Positions 23,556 through 36,052 of a stretch of DNA of 64,000 nt are shown piece after piece. The stretch is taken from contig NZ_CABPSC010000009.1 of assembly GCF_902459585.1 (NCBI RefSeq), positions 62,001-126,000 of the forward strand, written 5' to 3'. This DNA is from Pandoraea nosoerga. GTDB lineage: Bacteria; Pseudomonadota; Gammaproteobacteria; Burkholderiales; Burkholderiaceae. Position 1 is the first letter of the stretch, and each line of letters begins with the position of its first letter. Position numbers and translations under genes: made by a program. The notes under the pieces are model-generated. The model was not told where the DNA came from and searched no databases. It saw only the letters and a program-made list of their open reading frames with translations.

Positions 23556-24313
23556 CACGACGCTCCCTTGCCGCCGCCGGGCGCGGCCGCCTTGATCGCC
23601 TCGCGCTCGGCCGTCGTCTGCGCCACCTTGTTGCGGATGTACACCGGCATGGCCTGATCGGCGGGAATCGCCTCGCCGCGCGCGAACGCGCGGGCCGCCA
23701 GTTCGGCGACGTAACGTGCGCGCGGCATGGCGTCGGCCAGCACGGCCTGCGCCGCGGCAGCCGCCTGCAGACGCTCGCCGAACGCAGTCGCGGCGTTGCC
23801 CGCGACGACGAAGGCCGCGTCGGGCGCGCGCACCTGCTCTGCGGCGTCGAGCGATGGAGCCCGCACCTCTTGCCATTCGCCCGCCGCGGCATCCCAGGCG
23901 TAGTCGGCCCAATACGCTTCGTTCATGCGGGCATCGAGCGCAACGAGCACACGCCGGGCGTCGGCACGCGACGCGCGAGCCGCCTCGGCGCAGGCCAGGA
24001 GCGTGCCGACGGGCACCACCGGCAGTCCGGCGCCGAATGCGAGCCCCTGCGCCACGCCGCATGCGGTGCGCAGCCCGGTAAACGAGCCGGGGCCGGCGCC
24101 AAACGCGATCGCGTCGCAACCGGCGAGCGCAACGCCCGCCTCACGCAGCACCTCGCGCGCGGCGGGCAGGATGTGAGTGCTGGAAACCGGACCGGTATCG
24201 AGGTGACGCTCGACGACGAGGGCCGGAGCGCCGCTGGCAGGATCGTGGCGATATACGGCGACCGAGCAGAATTCGGTCGAGGTATCGAGAGCGAGAAGCG
24301 TAATCGAAGACAT
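23555..24313 (-). CDS. tsaB: tRNA threonylcarbamoyladenosine synthesis protein TsaB
   Basis: Partner of TsaD and TsaE in making the t6A modification at position 37 of ANN-decoding tRNAs. 252 residues, start set at ATG 24313 (MSSITLLALDTST). The ASKHA-fold signs are LALDTSTEFCSVAVY (about 6-20), FGAGPGSFTGLRTACGVAQGLA (about 70-91) and the C-terminal AMPVYIRNKVA. There is no Shine-Dalgarno sequence; a TACAAT box ends 6 bases before the ATG, so the mRNA may be leaderless. First gene of a tightly overlapping tsaB-rimI-udg-DUF1853 unit. Confidence 0.95.
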   Translation of the reverse strand: MSSITLLALDTSTEFCSVAVYRHDPASGAPALVVERHLDTGPVSSTHILPAAREVLREAGVALAGCDAIAFGAGPGSFTGLRTACGVAQGLAFGAGLPVVPVGTLLACAEAARASRADARRVLVALDARMNEAYWADYAWDAAAGEWQEVRAPSLDAAEQVRAPDAAFVVAGNAATAFGERLQAAAAAQAVLADAMPRARYVAELAARAFARGEAIPADQAMPVYIRNKVAQTTAEREAIKAAAPGGGKGAS

Positions 24314-24319
24314 GGCGCT

Positions 24320-24325
24320 ATTGTA
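24320..24325 (-). promoter_or_regulatory. Candidate -10 box of tsaB
   Basis: TACAAT on the minus strand ends six bases before the tsaB ATG; the start point would then be at or next to the start codon. No good -35 box is seen at 16-18 bases. Confidence 0.4.
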
Positions 24326-24461
24326 ATCGGCCACACGGCGCGCGACCTAGCGGGATCGCGAGCTTGCAGGATGCGCGCGCCGCCGCGGGCGCCACGCGGC
24401 TCGCCGTCCGCCCTCTCATCCCCCGTGAAAATCCGAACGTGCACTTTTCCAAAAAACCAGG

Positions 24462-24467
24462 TATAAT
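24462..24467 (+). promoter_or_regulatory. Candidate -10 box of the RhlE-type helicase
   Basis: Consensus TATAAT in an A-rich context on the plus strand. Its distance to the start codon (273 bases) is what makes the long leader. Confidence 0.5.
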
Positions 24468-24739
24468 CCGCGCTTCGCTTAGCGGGACCCTACGCAATTT
24501 CCCGTCAGGCGACGAAAAACCGCGTTTTGCCCCAATCCTGTGATAAGCCGTAGTAGTGCTTGCCGGCACTGGCGTTCGCCACGAATGAATCGCGAACGAC
24601 CCGCCGCCGTCCCTGGCTTACGATACGGATTACGATCCGCTTTCTGCCCCATCCGCGATTTGCTTCCTGCTTGCGACGAATTGGGTTTGCCGATTGGCGC
24701 CAACGCCCCGACACAACCTATCCATCCGCAAGAGGATTC

Positions 24740-26587
24740 ATGGAACAGACTTCCAAGCTGTCTGCGCTCGCGCAGACGTATTTCCCTACGTCCGAAGAAA
24801 ATGCCCACGCCACCGTTGACGCTGCAACCGCGGGCAACGACGACGGCAAGCCCACGTTCGCCGAACTCGGCCTGAACCCGGCCATTCTCTCGGCACTCGC
24901 CACCGCCGGCTACCACCATCCCACGCCCGTGCAGCAGCGCGCCATTCCGGCCGCGCTCGCCGGGCGCGATCTGCTGGTGTCGAGCCCGACGGGTTCCGGC
25001 AAGACGGCCGCCTTCATGCTGCCGGCCATCCATCGCTTCGCCGAGATGCAGGCCAGCGGCGAGCTCAACGGCCGCGCCCCGGCCGCGCATCCGCGCAATC
25101 AGCCGGCCGCGCCGGGCGAGAAGCCGCGCAAGGGCCAGCGCGTTCGCCGCGTGGCCGCCCAACCGCTGCTGCTCGTGCTCACGCCGACGCGCGAACTCGC
25201 GCAACAGGTGTCGAGCGCCGCGGACACGTATGGCAAGCAACTGCGCCGGCTGCGCACCGTGAGCATCCTGGGCGGCATGCCCTACCCGCGCCAGCTCGAA
25301 ATGCTGGCCAAGCAGCCCGAGATCATCGTGGCGACACCGGGCCGCCTGCTCGATCACATCGCCAGCGGCAAGATCGACCTGTCGCAACTGATGATGCTCG
25401 TGCTCGACGAAGCGGATCGCATGCTCGACATGGGCTTCATCGACGATATCCAGACCATCGTCGACGCCACGCCCGAATCGCGCCAGACGCTGCTGTTCTC
25501 GGCGACCATCGACGCTCGCATGGGCGAGATCACCCGCCGTCTGCTGCGCGATCCCGAGACCATCGAGATCACGCGCGGCACCGAGCAGCGCACCAACGCC
25601 AACATCGAGCAAACGCTGCACTACGTGGACGATCGCGCCCACAAGGACCGTCTGCTCACGCACCTGCTCGGCAACGACGCGCTCGATCAGGCCATCGTGT
25701 TCACGTCGACCAAGCGCGACGCCGACCTGCTGGCCGATCAGCTCGAGCAAGCCGGGTTCGACAGCGCCGCGCTGCACGGCGACATGCCGCAAGGCGTGCG
25801 CAACCGCACGCTGCGTGCGCTTCGCGAGCGCCGCGTGCGCGTGCTCGTCGCCACCGACGTGGCGGCGCGCGGCATCGACGTGCCGGGCATCACGCACGTG
25901 TTCAACTATGACCTGCCGAAGTTCGCCGAGGACTACGTACACCGTATCGGCCGTACCGGCCGCGCCGGCCGCCGCGGTGTCGCCGTGAGCCTCGCCGCAC
26001 ACGCCGAAATCGGCGCGGTGCGCCGCATCGAGCGCTATACGCGCCAGCCGCTGCCGGTCAACGTCGTGGCCGGTTTCGAGCCGCGCCGTGCGCCGCCCAA
26101 GGCGGGTGCGGGCGGCAAGCGTCCGGGCCAGGGTCGCGGCGGTCCGCGTCACGGCCAGGGCAACGGCGGCGGTCGCTGGAACAGCAACGGCCCGCGCTAC
26201 GCCAGCCAGGGTGGTAACGGCGCTGGCGGCGGTCATGGCGGTAATGGCGGTGGCGGCTATCAGGGCGGCCAGCGTTTCGGCGGCGGCAAGCCGGCCGGCG
26301 GCCCGTTCGAGCGTCGCGAGAGCAACGGCTTTCACGGCGGCTACCAGCACAGCGCCGGCGGCAATGCCGGCAACGGTTTCTCGAACGGCAGCAGCACCGA
26401 CCGCTTCGAGCGTCGTTCGCCGCGCCCGTTCGACGGCAATCGCCAGGAGCGAAGCGGCCGTTCGTTCGAAGGCGGCTATCGCCAGGATCGCGGCGGCCGT
26501 GACTTTGGCGCCGCACGCCAGGATCGCGGCTTCGGCCATCGAAACGGTGGCAATGGCGGCGGCTTCAACAAGCGTCGCGGCGACTGA
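24740..26587 (+). CDS. rhlE: DEAD-box RNA helicase, RhlE type
   Basis: ATP-dependent RNA helicase with likely roles in ribosome assembly and mRNA decay. Start ATG 24740, 615 residues. All motifs are seen: Q motif (FAELGL...TPVQQRAIP), I SPTGSGKT, Ia PTRELAQQ, Ib TPGRLLDH, II DEADRMLDMGF, III SAT, IV VFTSTKRDADLL, V ATDVAARGIDVPG, VI HRIGRTGRAGR. A 35-residue basic insert (GRAPAAHPRNQ to RVRRVAAQP) separates motifs I and Ia. The C-terminal 170 residues are Gly/Asn/Arg-rich with RGG-like and Gly-Gly-Asn-Gly repeats, expected to bind RNA loosely. The long leader suggests cold or autogenous control. Confidence 0.92.
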   Translation: MEQTSKLSALAQTYFPTSEENAHATVDAATAGNDDGKPTFAELGLNPAILSALATAGYHHPTPVQQRAIPAALAGRDLLVSSPTGSGKTAAFMLPAIHRFAEMQASGELNGRAPAAHPRNQPAAPGEKPRKGQRVRRVAAQPLLLVLTPTRELAQQVSSAADTYGKQLRRLRTVSILGGMPYPRQLEMLAKQPEIIVATPGRLLDHIASGKIDLSQLMMLVLDEADRMLDMGFIDDIQTIVDATPESRQTLLFSATIDARMGEITRRLLRDPETIEITRGTEQRTNANIEQTLHYVDDRAHKDRLLTHLLGNDALDQAIVFTSTKRDADLLADQLEQAGFDSAALHGDMPQGVRNRTLRALRERRVRVLVATDVAARGIDVPGITHVFNYDLPKFAEDYVHRIGRTGRAGRRGVAVSLAAHAEIGAVRRIERYTRQPLPVNVVAGFEPRRAPPKAGAGGKRPGQGRGGPRHGQGNGGGRWNSNGPRYASQGGNGAGGGHGGNGGGGYQGGQRFGGGKPAGGPFERRESNGFHGGYQHSAGGNAGNGFSNGSSTDRFERRSPRPFDGNRQERSGRSFEGGYRQDRGGRDFGAARQDRGFGHRNGGNGGGFNKRRGD

Positions 26588-26689
26588 GCGTTCTTGGCGC
26601 GTCCCGACCCGAACGAGGCGTCGGGGCGCTGTCCGGCAAGACGTCCGACGAGACGCTCGGCGCCTCGCCCGCCCGCATCAAAACCCAAC

Positions 26690-26728
26690 CCCCGAACGTC
26701 GGCGTGCCTCGTCGAAGTCGGGGTTTTT
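26690..26728 (+). terminator. Terminator after the helicase gene
   Basis: CCCCGA (26690-26695) pairs with TCGGGG (26718-26723), followed by five T residues. An A-run on the left side (26680-26683) could let it also work for the converging pip gene. Confidence 0.6.
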
Positions 26729-26760
26729 CTTTGTCCGCGTGAGGCGACCCGGCGAACGCC

Positions 26761-29677
<2,917 letters not shown>

Positions 29678-29768
29678 CAGGATCTCCAGCTCTCTTGATT
29701 TATGTAAGGGAGTGCGCCGCAAGGAAGAACGTCAGGGGCTTTGCACGAGGCCTCACACCACGCGGGTG

Positions 29769-30476
29769 TCAGGCGCGCGCTCCCGTCAATGCCTCGACGA
29801 ACCGCTGCAAGTCGCGCATGTCGCGCCCCATCCCTTGCGGCGTCACGCCGAGTTGTTCGACCGGCCATCCGGCGCGGTTCACCCAGAACGACGGGTAACC
29901 GAACCAGGTGGCGCCGGCCACGTCCCAGCCGTTGCTGGAGACGAAAACGATGGCGTCGACCGGCAGGCCGAACGCGTCAGGTCCGAGCTGATAAGCCTCG
30001 GGCGCCGTCTTGTATTTGCGGACCGCGTCGACCGACAGCACGTGATCGAACAGGTCATGGATACCCCCGCTCTTCAAGCCGACGTCGAGCATCTGCGGAT
30101 TGCCGTTCGATAGCACACCGAGACGCAGCCCCATCGCACGCAGCGCGCGCAACACGGGCGGGTTCTCGGGAAACACGGACAGGCACGTGTACTCGTCCAT
30201 CAGCCGCTTCTCGGCAACGGGCGTGAGCACGAGGCCCAGACGCGCGGCGGCATAGCGCAGCGCATCGGCAGTGATGTCCCAGAACGGCCGATAGCGCTCG
30301 CCGCGCGGGCCGCTCAGCGTCCGCAGTTGCGTGTATTCGATCTGCTTGGCGCGCCACAGCTCGGCCAGCGCCGCCCCGTGACCGGGGAATTGCTGCTCGG
30401 CCGCCGCGGCGACGGAATACACGTCGAACAGCGTGCCATACGCGTCGAAGATCACTGCCTGAATACGCGAAGCCAT
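29769..30476 (-). CDS. HAD-superfamily hydrolase, haloacid dehalogenase type II
   Basis: A 235-residue HAD enzyme. The N-terminal IFDAYGTLFDVYS holds the nucleophile D11; GVLSNGNPQMLD is motif II, KTAPEAYQLG holds the motif III lysine, and FVSSNGWDVAGATWFGYPSFWVNR is the motif IV region, all typical of (S)-2-haloacid dehalogenases. The natural substrate may be a metabolite such as a phospho- or haloacid; glyoxylate is the product when haloacetate is used, which would suit its place next to aceB. That link is inference. Divergent from a LysR gene across 118 bases. Confidence 0.88.
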   Translation of the reverse strand: MASRIQAVIFDAYGTLFDVYSVAAAAEQQFPGHGAALAELWRAKQIEYTQLRTLSGPRGERYRPFWDITADALRYAAARLGLVLTPVAEKRLMDEYTCLSVFPENPPVLRALRAMGLRLGVLSNGNPQMLDVGLKSGGIHDLFDHVLSVDAVRKYKTAPEAYQLGPDAFGLPVDAIVFVSSNGWDVAGATWFGYPSFWVNRAGWPVEQLGVTPQGMGRDMRDLQRFVEALTGARA

Positions 30477-30594
30477 AAGCCGGGTATCACTCTCGGAGAC
30501 TTGTCATTGCTGACCGATTGTATTATTCATTGCCAGTGGCATAAAAGATCGGTTAAATCACTTTATCTTTTACTTTTAAGTACATAATCCCCGC
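30477..30594. promoter_or_regulatory. Divergent HAD/LysR control region
   Basis: A 118-base AT-rich gap. CATAAT (30583-30588) lies six bases before the LysR GTG, with no Shine-Dalgarno sequence, so that mRNA may be leaderless. TGCCAGTGGCA (30531-30541) is a small palindrome in the middle, a possible LysR operator. Nothing else was recognised. Confidence 0.4.
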
Positions 30595-31527
30595 GTGGAT
30601 CGCTTCAAACAGCTCGAAACGTTCGTGGCCGTGGCCGCGAAGGGAAGTCTCTCGGCAGCCGCGGCAATGGAAGGCGTGGCGCCCGCCGTCATCGGCCGGC
30701 GCATCGACGCGCTGGAAGCCCGGCTCGGCGTGAAACTGCTCGTGCGCACGACGCGACGCGTCACGCTCACGTTCGAAGGTTCGGCCTTTCTCGAGGACTG
30801 CCAGCGCATTCTCAACGAGATGCACAACGCCGAAGCGGCGGTCTCGGCAGGCGGCGTGAAGGCGAGCGGCCACCTCCGTATCTCGGCCCCGGCGGGTTTC
30901 GGCCGTCGACACGTCGCGCCGCTGCTGCCCGTGTTCATCGAGTCGCACCCCGACGTCACGCTCACGCTCGACCTTTCCGACCGCCTCGTCGATCTCGTCA
31001 ACGAAGGCTTCGATTGCGCCATCCGCCTCGGCGAGTTGCCCGACTCGAGCCTCGTGTCGCTGCGACTCGGCGAGAACCGGCGCGTGTGCGTGGCGGCGCC
31101 GCGCTACCTTGCGCGGCATGGGTGTCCCGAGTCGCTCGACGCCCTCGCCCGCCACAATTGCCTCGCCTTCGGATCGACCGCCAATCAACAACGCGGCTGG
31201 ACGTTCTCGCAAGCGGGCAAGGTCGTCACCATCCGCGTGAGCGGCAACATGGAGTGCACCGACGGCGCCGTGCTGCACGACTGGTGTCTGGACGGGCACG
31301 GACTTGCGTGGCGGTCGTGGTGGGAGGTCGGCGACGACATTCACGCAGGGCGCCTGGTCACCGTGCTCGACGAATTCGCGGCGCCTCCTATCGGCATTCA
31401 CGCCGTGTTCCCCCAGCGGCGCCATCTGCCCCTGCGTGTACGGCTGTTCATCGATCATCTCAAGCATCACTACAGCCGCTCGGCCTACTGGCAAGACGAA
31501 CTCCCGGCCGGCAACACAATGCCCTGA
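30595..31527 (+). CDS. LysR-family transcriptional regulator
   Basis: 310 residues from GTG 30595. N-terminal winged helix-turn-helix (about 4-60: FKQLETFVAVAAKGSLSAAA, GVAPAVIGRRIDALEARLG, LLVRTTRRVTLT) and a periplasmic-binding-like effector domain (about 90-295). The HTH is close to the AaeR/DsdC-like PtxR group rather than CysB. It is divergent from the HAD-aceB pair, the common layout for a regulator of its neighbours, so it may control the glyoxylate genes; the inducer is unknown. Confidence 0.9.
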   Translation: MDRFKQLETFVAVAAKGSLSAAAAMEGVAPAVIGRRIDALEARLGVKLLVRTTRRVTLTFEGSAFLEDCQRILNEMHNAEAAVSAGGVKASGHLRISAPAGFGRRHVAPLLPVFIESHPDVTLTLDLSDRLVDLVNEGFDCAIRLGELPDSSLVSLRLGENRRVCVAAPRYLARHGCPESLDALARHNCLAFGSTANQQRGWTFSQAGKVVTIRVSGNMECTDGAVLHDWCLDGHGLAWRSWWEVGDDIHAGRLVTVLDEFAAPPIGIHAVFPQRRHLPLRVRLFIDHLKHHYSRSAYWQDELPAGNTMP

Positions 31528-31862
31528 TGCCCTGATCCCGGCCCGGGCCGGAACGTTTGTCACGCATCGCGCGTCTCATGCACGGATGAGGAATGCCGAC
31601 GATGTCGGCCGGGCGTATCGAATTCCGGCGTTTTCCGCGCAAGCGGACACGCAGGCAGCGCCGGGGCGCGCGCCGTGCGCTTTACTGGAGATGCCAGGGT
31701 GTCGACAGCCTCGGGTTTGCCCCCGTTGTTGCGCCGCGCCAAAGCCATAGAATCGAAGCGAAGGGTCCGTTGACAGAGCGCCGCAACGGGCTGGGTGCAA
31801 GACCGTAATACCTGCGCGAGCCTGTGAACGCGTGTTCAGCAACGCAAACAGCGGGAGGTCAT
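31528..31862. other. Gap between the LysR gene and the UspA gene
   Basis: 335 bases. A GGCCCGGGCC palindrome lies just after the LysR stop. A weak promoter pair, TTGTTG (31726-31731) and TAGAAT (31748-31753) with 16 bases between, may serve the UspA gene. TTGACA at 31770-31775 has no -10 partner. Otherwise I see nothing. Confidence 0.35.
31726..31753 (+). promoter_or_regulatory. Candidate promoter of the UspA gene
   Basis: TTGTTG, 16 bases, TAGAAT on the plus strand, about 110 bases ahead of the start codon. Matches are partial. Confidence 0.35.
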
Positions 31863-32300
31863 ATGTTGTTTACCCACATCCTCATTCCGACCGACGGCTC
31901 GGAGCTCTCCGAGAAGGCCGTCACCGGTGGACTTGAGTTGGCGCGAGCGCTGGGCGCGAGAGTGACCGGCTATTGCTGCCTTGCCGAATATCCCTATTCG
32001 CCGTTCAGCGAATACGTACTCGAGGCGCCCGCCACGTTCAGCGAACGCATTGCCGAGGAGGCTTGCGCGCACCTCGACAAGTTGGCCGAAGCGGCCGCGG
32101 CCGCAGGAGTGCCCTTCGATCGCGACAGTTCCACCTTTCCGGCCCCCTATCTCGGCATCATCGACGCGGCCGAACGTCACGGCTGCGACGTCATCCTGAT
32201 GGCCTCTCACGGCCGGCGAGGCCTCACCAGCCTGCTGCTCGGCAGCGAGACACAGCGCGTTCTCGTGCACTCCAAGATTCCCGTTCTCGTCTATCGGTAA
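31863..32300 (+). CDS. Universal stress protein (UspA family)
   Basis: 145 residues from ATG 31863, after GGGAGG (about 31853). A single Usp domain with the ATP-binding type ending: FTHILIPTDGSELSEKAV at the N-terminus and the Walker-like G-2X-G-9X-G(S/T) motif GRRGLTSLLLGSETQRVLVHSKIPVLV (about 119-145). Such proteins bind ATP and aid survival in stress or low-oxygen states. It is convergent with aceA and shares a bidirectional terminator with it. Confidence 0.93.
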   Translation: MLFTHILIPTDGSELSEKAVTGGLELARALGARVTGYCCLAEYPYSPFSEYVLEAPATFSERIAEEACAHLDKLAEAAAAAGVPFDRDSSTFPAPYLGIIDAAERHGCDVILMASHGRRGLTSLLLGSETQRVLVHSKIPVLVYR

Positions 32301-32340
32301 CCGCCGTGCGTCGACGGCGCGGCGTCGCGACACGCGCATG

Positions 32341-32379
32341 AAAAAAGGCCCGCGAGCCGGATAAGCTCGTGGGCCTTTT
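32341..32379. terminator. Bidirectional terminator between UspA gene and aceA
   Basis: A 10-base-pair stem (32347-32356 with 32366-32375, one G-U) with a 9-base loop is flanked by six A residues (32341-32346) and four T residues (32376-32379), so it can end transcripts from both converging genes. Confidence 0.8.
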
Positions 32380-32545
32380 CTCGTCAGGCGTGCATTGCGA
32401 CGCTCGCCGCGACGGGACCGCGGCTCGCGCCGCTCCGGCCGGATAGGCCGGGTGCGCAGTCATGGCGCCGTGCGTTGCGCGCCGCGACGACGCGCCCCCA
32501 CGCGCATCGTCACGGGCGGGCGCACCGCGCCCTCCCTCAGCCCGG

Positions 32546-33868
<1,323 letters not shown>

Positions 33869-33977
33869 GATGATCTCTCCTGGTTTCTCGATACAAATAA
33901 GAGGGTGACTCTTGCTGCCTGGTCCTCGCCGGGGGTCTGGGTTGACCGCTCGCGGCGTCTCCAAATTGGCAGGTCTT

Positions 33978-34006
33978 GTATAAGAGTTTAGGGATTTGTC
34001 ATGCAA
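33978..34006 (-). promoter_or_regulatory. Candidate promoter of aceA
   Basis: On the minus strand TTGCAT (34006-34001) and TTATAC (33983-33978) are 17 bases apart. The start would be near 33971, a leader of about 100 bases. Confidence 0.45.
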
Positions 34007-34029
34007 CGCAACAGGACGAATTACGGTCT

Positions 34030-34062
34030 TATTTGATATTTTTTATCATTAAAAATCAAATA
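34030..34062. promoter_or_regulatory. AT-rich palindrome upstream of aceA
   Basis: TATTTGAT (34030-34037) and ATCAAATA (34055-34062) are perfect inverted arms around a 17-base A/T core. It is centred about 75 bases upstream of the presumed aceA start point, a usual activator position. Confidence 0.5.
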
Positions 34063-34080
34063 CATAACTATTTTATTTCT

Positions 34081-34168
34081 TGATGTGAAACGATATTTTC
34101 CTTCCTGAAATCGCCGCGTTGTGCCAAGCAGCGCAAATTTTTACGCACCGCAAAGACATTTCACATCA
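34081..34168. promoter_or_regulatory. Spaced inverted repeat upstream of aceA
   Basis: TGATGTGAAA (34081-34090) recurs as its exact complement TTTCACATCA (34159-34168), 68 bases apart. This could be a two-site operator that loops DNA, or chance in AT-rich DNA. Confidence 0.35.
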
Positions 34169-34280
34169 TGAAAAAGCCGATGCACGGAACTACCGGCCCG
34201 GAGGGGACACGGGCGGGGCCGGCGCAATGCCCGTCATCGGGCCTCACGGCGCGTGCGAGCCCGCGCCGCCGTGCGCGGCG

Positions 34281-35192
34281 TCACGATGCGGCGCGGCTGG
34301 GGGCCGGCACGGCCTTCGGGGGCTTGCACACGAGCCATACCGCCAGCGCGATGAAGCAGCCGCCCGCGAGATGCGCGAGGGTGACGGCCTCGTCCAGGAA
34401 GAGCGCGCCCCACAGCACGCCGAACGGCGGGATCAGGAACGTGACGGTCAGCGAGCGCAGCGGCCCCAGATCCGCGATCAGGCGGAAGAACAGCATGTAG
34501 GCGATGGCGCTGCACAGCAGGCCGAGCGCCGCCATGGCGGCCCATACGCCGCCCGTCGCCGGACCGGGAATGCCGGACGTGGTCGAGATGTAGGCAAAGA
34601 ACGGCAGCAGCACCACCGAAGCGCCCAATTGACTCCCGAACGCGACGAGCCTCGCGTCGAGTCCGCCCCGCTCGGTGATCCAGCGCTTGGTCAGATAGCC
34701 GGCGAGGCCGTAGCAGGACGTGGCAAGCAGGCACGCCAGCGCGCCCATGAGCACCGGCCCCGACAGCGTAACCGGCCCCGTGCGCGTGAGCACCGCCACG
34801 CCGGCCAGACCGAGCAGTACGCCGAGCGCCTTGGCGCCGGTGAGGCGTTCACGGAAAAACAGCGCGCCGATGATCGCGCCCATGAGTGGCGTGGTCGCGT
34901 TGAGGATGGCGGAGTAGCCGGCGGGCAGCACGCGCGCGGCAAGGCAGTACATCACGAACGGAATGCCGGAATTGATGACGCCGAGCGCCATCGACGCTGC
35001 GAGCAGGCCCTTGAACTGCCAGCGCACGCGCATCGCCATCAGGATCGCGGCGAGGCCCACGGCGCCCAGCACGACGCGCAGGAACGCCGTGGGCAGCGGC
35101 CCGAGTGCGGGCACGATGATGCGCATGAACAGAAAGCTCGCGCCCCAAATCGCGGAGAGCGTCAGCAAGCGGGCAATATCGGAGGAACGCAT
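34281..35192 (-). CDS. DMT-superfamily (EamA) transporter
   Basis: 303 residues, ten predicted membrane segments in two EamA repeats (about 5-135 and 150-290). Typical: LSAIWGASFLFMRI in helix one, ATTPLMGAIIGALFFRERLTGAKALGVLLGLAGVAVL at the end of repeat one, and FLIPPFGVLWGALFLDEAVTLAHLAGGCFIALAVWLV at the end of repeat two. It belongs to the RhaT/YdcZ-like exporter group; the substrate is unknown. Start ATG 35192 follows no strong Shine-Dalgarno sequence. It is unrelated at the sequence level to the DMT protein at 6.2-7.1 kb beyond the shared fold. Confidence 0.88.
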   Translation of the reverse strand: MRSSDIARLLTLSAIWGASFLFMRIIVPALGPLPTAFLRVVLGAVGLAAILMAMRVRWQFKGLLAASMALGVINSGIPFVMYCLAARVLPAGYSAILNATTPLMGAIIGALFFRERLTGAKALGVLLGLAGVAVLTRTGPVTLSGPVLMGALACLLATSCYGLAGYLTKRWITERGGLDARLVAFGSQLGASVVLLPFFAYISTTSGIPGPATGGVWAAMAALGLLCSAIAYMLFFRLIADLGPLRSLTVTFLIPPFGVLWGALFLDEAVTLAHLAGGCFIALAVWLVCKPPKAVPAPSRAAS

Positions 35193-35414
35193 GTTCGGGG
35201 GTGGCGGCGCAACGCGCCGACCGCAGATGGGAATGGCTGAATCGTCCCATATCGGCGGCGGGCGTGCTGGTCATAATCGGACATGGCGGCAGGCGCATCA
35301 GGAACGTCCCGAGCCTCGGGCGACGTCACCGCGCGCGCGTCGATGCCGCGCGTTCGACGCATGCCGCATCTATCGCCAACGTGCGCACCGTCGGGCCATG
35401 AACCCGCGCGTCAG

Positions 35415-35876
35415 TCAAGCCGGGCTCGTATCCCGGGCGCGGCGGTAGGCAACCCAGTCGCCGTCCGGGATCCGGGAAAGTTGCGAGACGGCCGACGCAC
35501 TGACCGGATAGACGATGCACGCGTATGTCGCGCCATCGCAAACGACATCCCGCACTTCGCGAACGAACAGCCCCGCCTCCCCCGGATACACCGCTTCGAT
35601 TTCGTCGAGCACCGGAACCAGCGCCGCCGGAATGCGGTAGATGTCGCCGGTCACGCGACCGATGTCCGCGTCCGAGGTGGCGAGGACCATGCCGGGGTAA
35701 TCGCCGAAGTCGTAAAGGCGTCCACGCAGCGTGGCGGTGCCCACGTAGACCGGTGCGGCAATGCCGTGCCGCTGCGCGGCGCGCGTCATGTCGTTGATCT
35801 CGCCGGCACGCAGCGTGCCGTAGACGAAGGCGTGGATGGCGTCGTGCTCGGACGCGGCGTGCGCGGGTCGATTCAT
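35415..35876 (-). CDS. Gamma-glutamylcyclotransferase-like (AIG2/GGCT) protein
   Basis: 153 residues from ATG 35876 (an ATG at 35888 is also in frame). The GGCT-fold mark is the N-terminal AFVYGTLRAGE; RGRLYDFGDYPGMVLATSD and the general-acid region LVPVLDEIEAVYPGE (Glu near residue 96) follow, then VREVRDVVCDGATYACIVYPV. Members cyclise gamma-glutamyl amines or aminoacyl-amino acids to release 5-oxoproline; the actual substrate is unknown. Nothing nearby points to a pathway. Confidence 0.88.
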   Translation of the reverse strand: MNRPAHAASEHDAIHAFVYGTLRAGEINDMTRAAQRHGIAAPVYVGTATLRGRLYDFGDYPGMVLATSDADIGRVTGDIYRIPAALVPVLDEIEAVYPGEAGLFVREVRDVVCDGATYACIVYPVSASAVSQLSRIPDGDWVAYRRARDTSPA

Positions 35877-36052
35877 GGCATGTCCCATCGTGTCGGTGAG
35901 GTGACGATCATAGCGCCCTGGCGGGCCGGAAAGCTGATGCCCGCCCGCCGGCGGCGTCGATCCGCGGCGTGCCGGGCCGCTCGGGCATGGATCGCCCAAC
36001 GACCGCCGCGGCTGAATTACACTTGTCGAACCCGAATTGTCGCGCTTACGCC

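Larger units (their letters stand above)
24314..24739. other. tsaB/rhlE divergent region with long helicase leader
   Basis: A 426-base gap. Besides the tsaB -10 box it holds a perfect TATAAT at 24462-24467 (plus strand; 17 bases upstream only GTGCAC, a weak -35). A transcript from there would carry a leader of about 265 bases to the helicase ATG, with several possible stem-loops and a short AGAGGA box at 24731-24736. No RNA family was recognised. Confidence 0.5.
33869..34280. other. aceA upstream region, AT-rich island
   Basis: 412 bases between aceA and the second DMT gene, with bases about 33990-34170 far more AT-rich than the surroundings. It contains two separate inverted repeats (34030-34062 and 34081-34168) and the aceA promoter candidate. 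No coding sequence with a ribosome binding site was found. Confidence 0.6.

Noticed and set aside
31770-31775. Perfect TTGACA upstream of the UspA gene
   Set aside because: No -10 box at 15-19 bases; the nearest TAATAC is about 30 bases away.
34168-34500. 110-codon plus-strand frame beginning in the aceA upstream island
   Set aside because: It has no ribosome binding site and most of it is antisense to the DMT gene.
35162-35284. 40-codon minus-strand frame (starts MSDYDQHARRRYG) overlapping the DMT start
   Set aside because: No ribosome binding site, no coupling overlap, and composition typical of chance frames.
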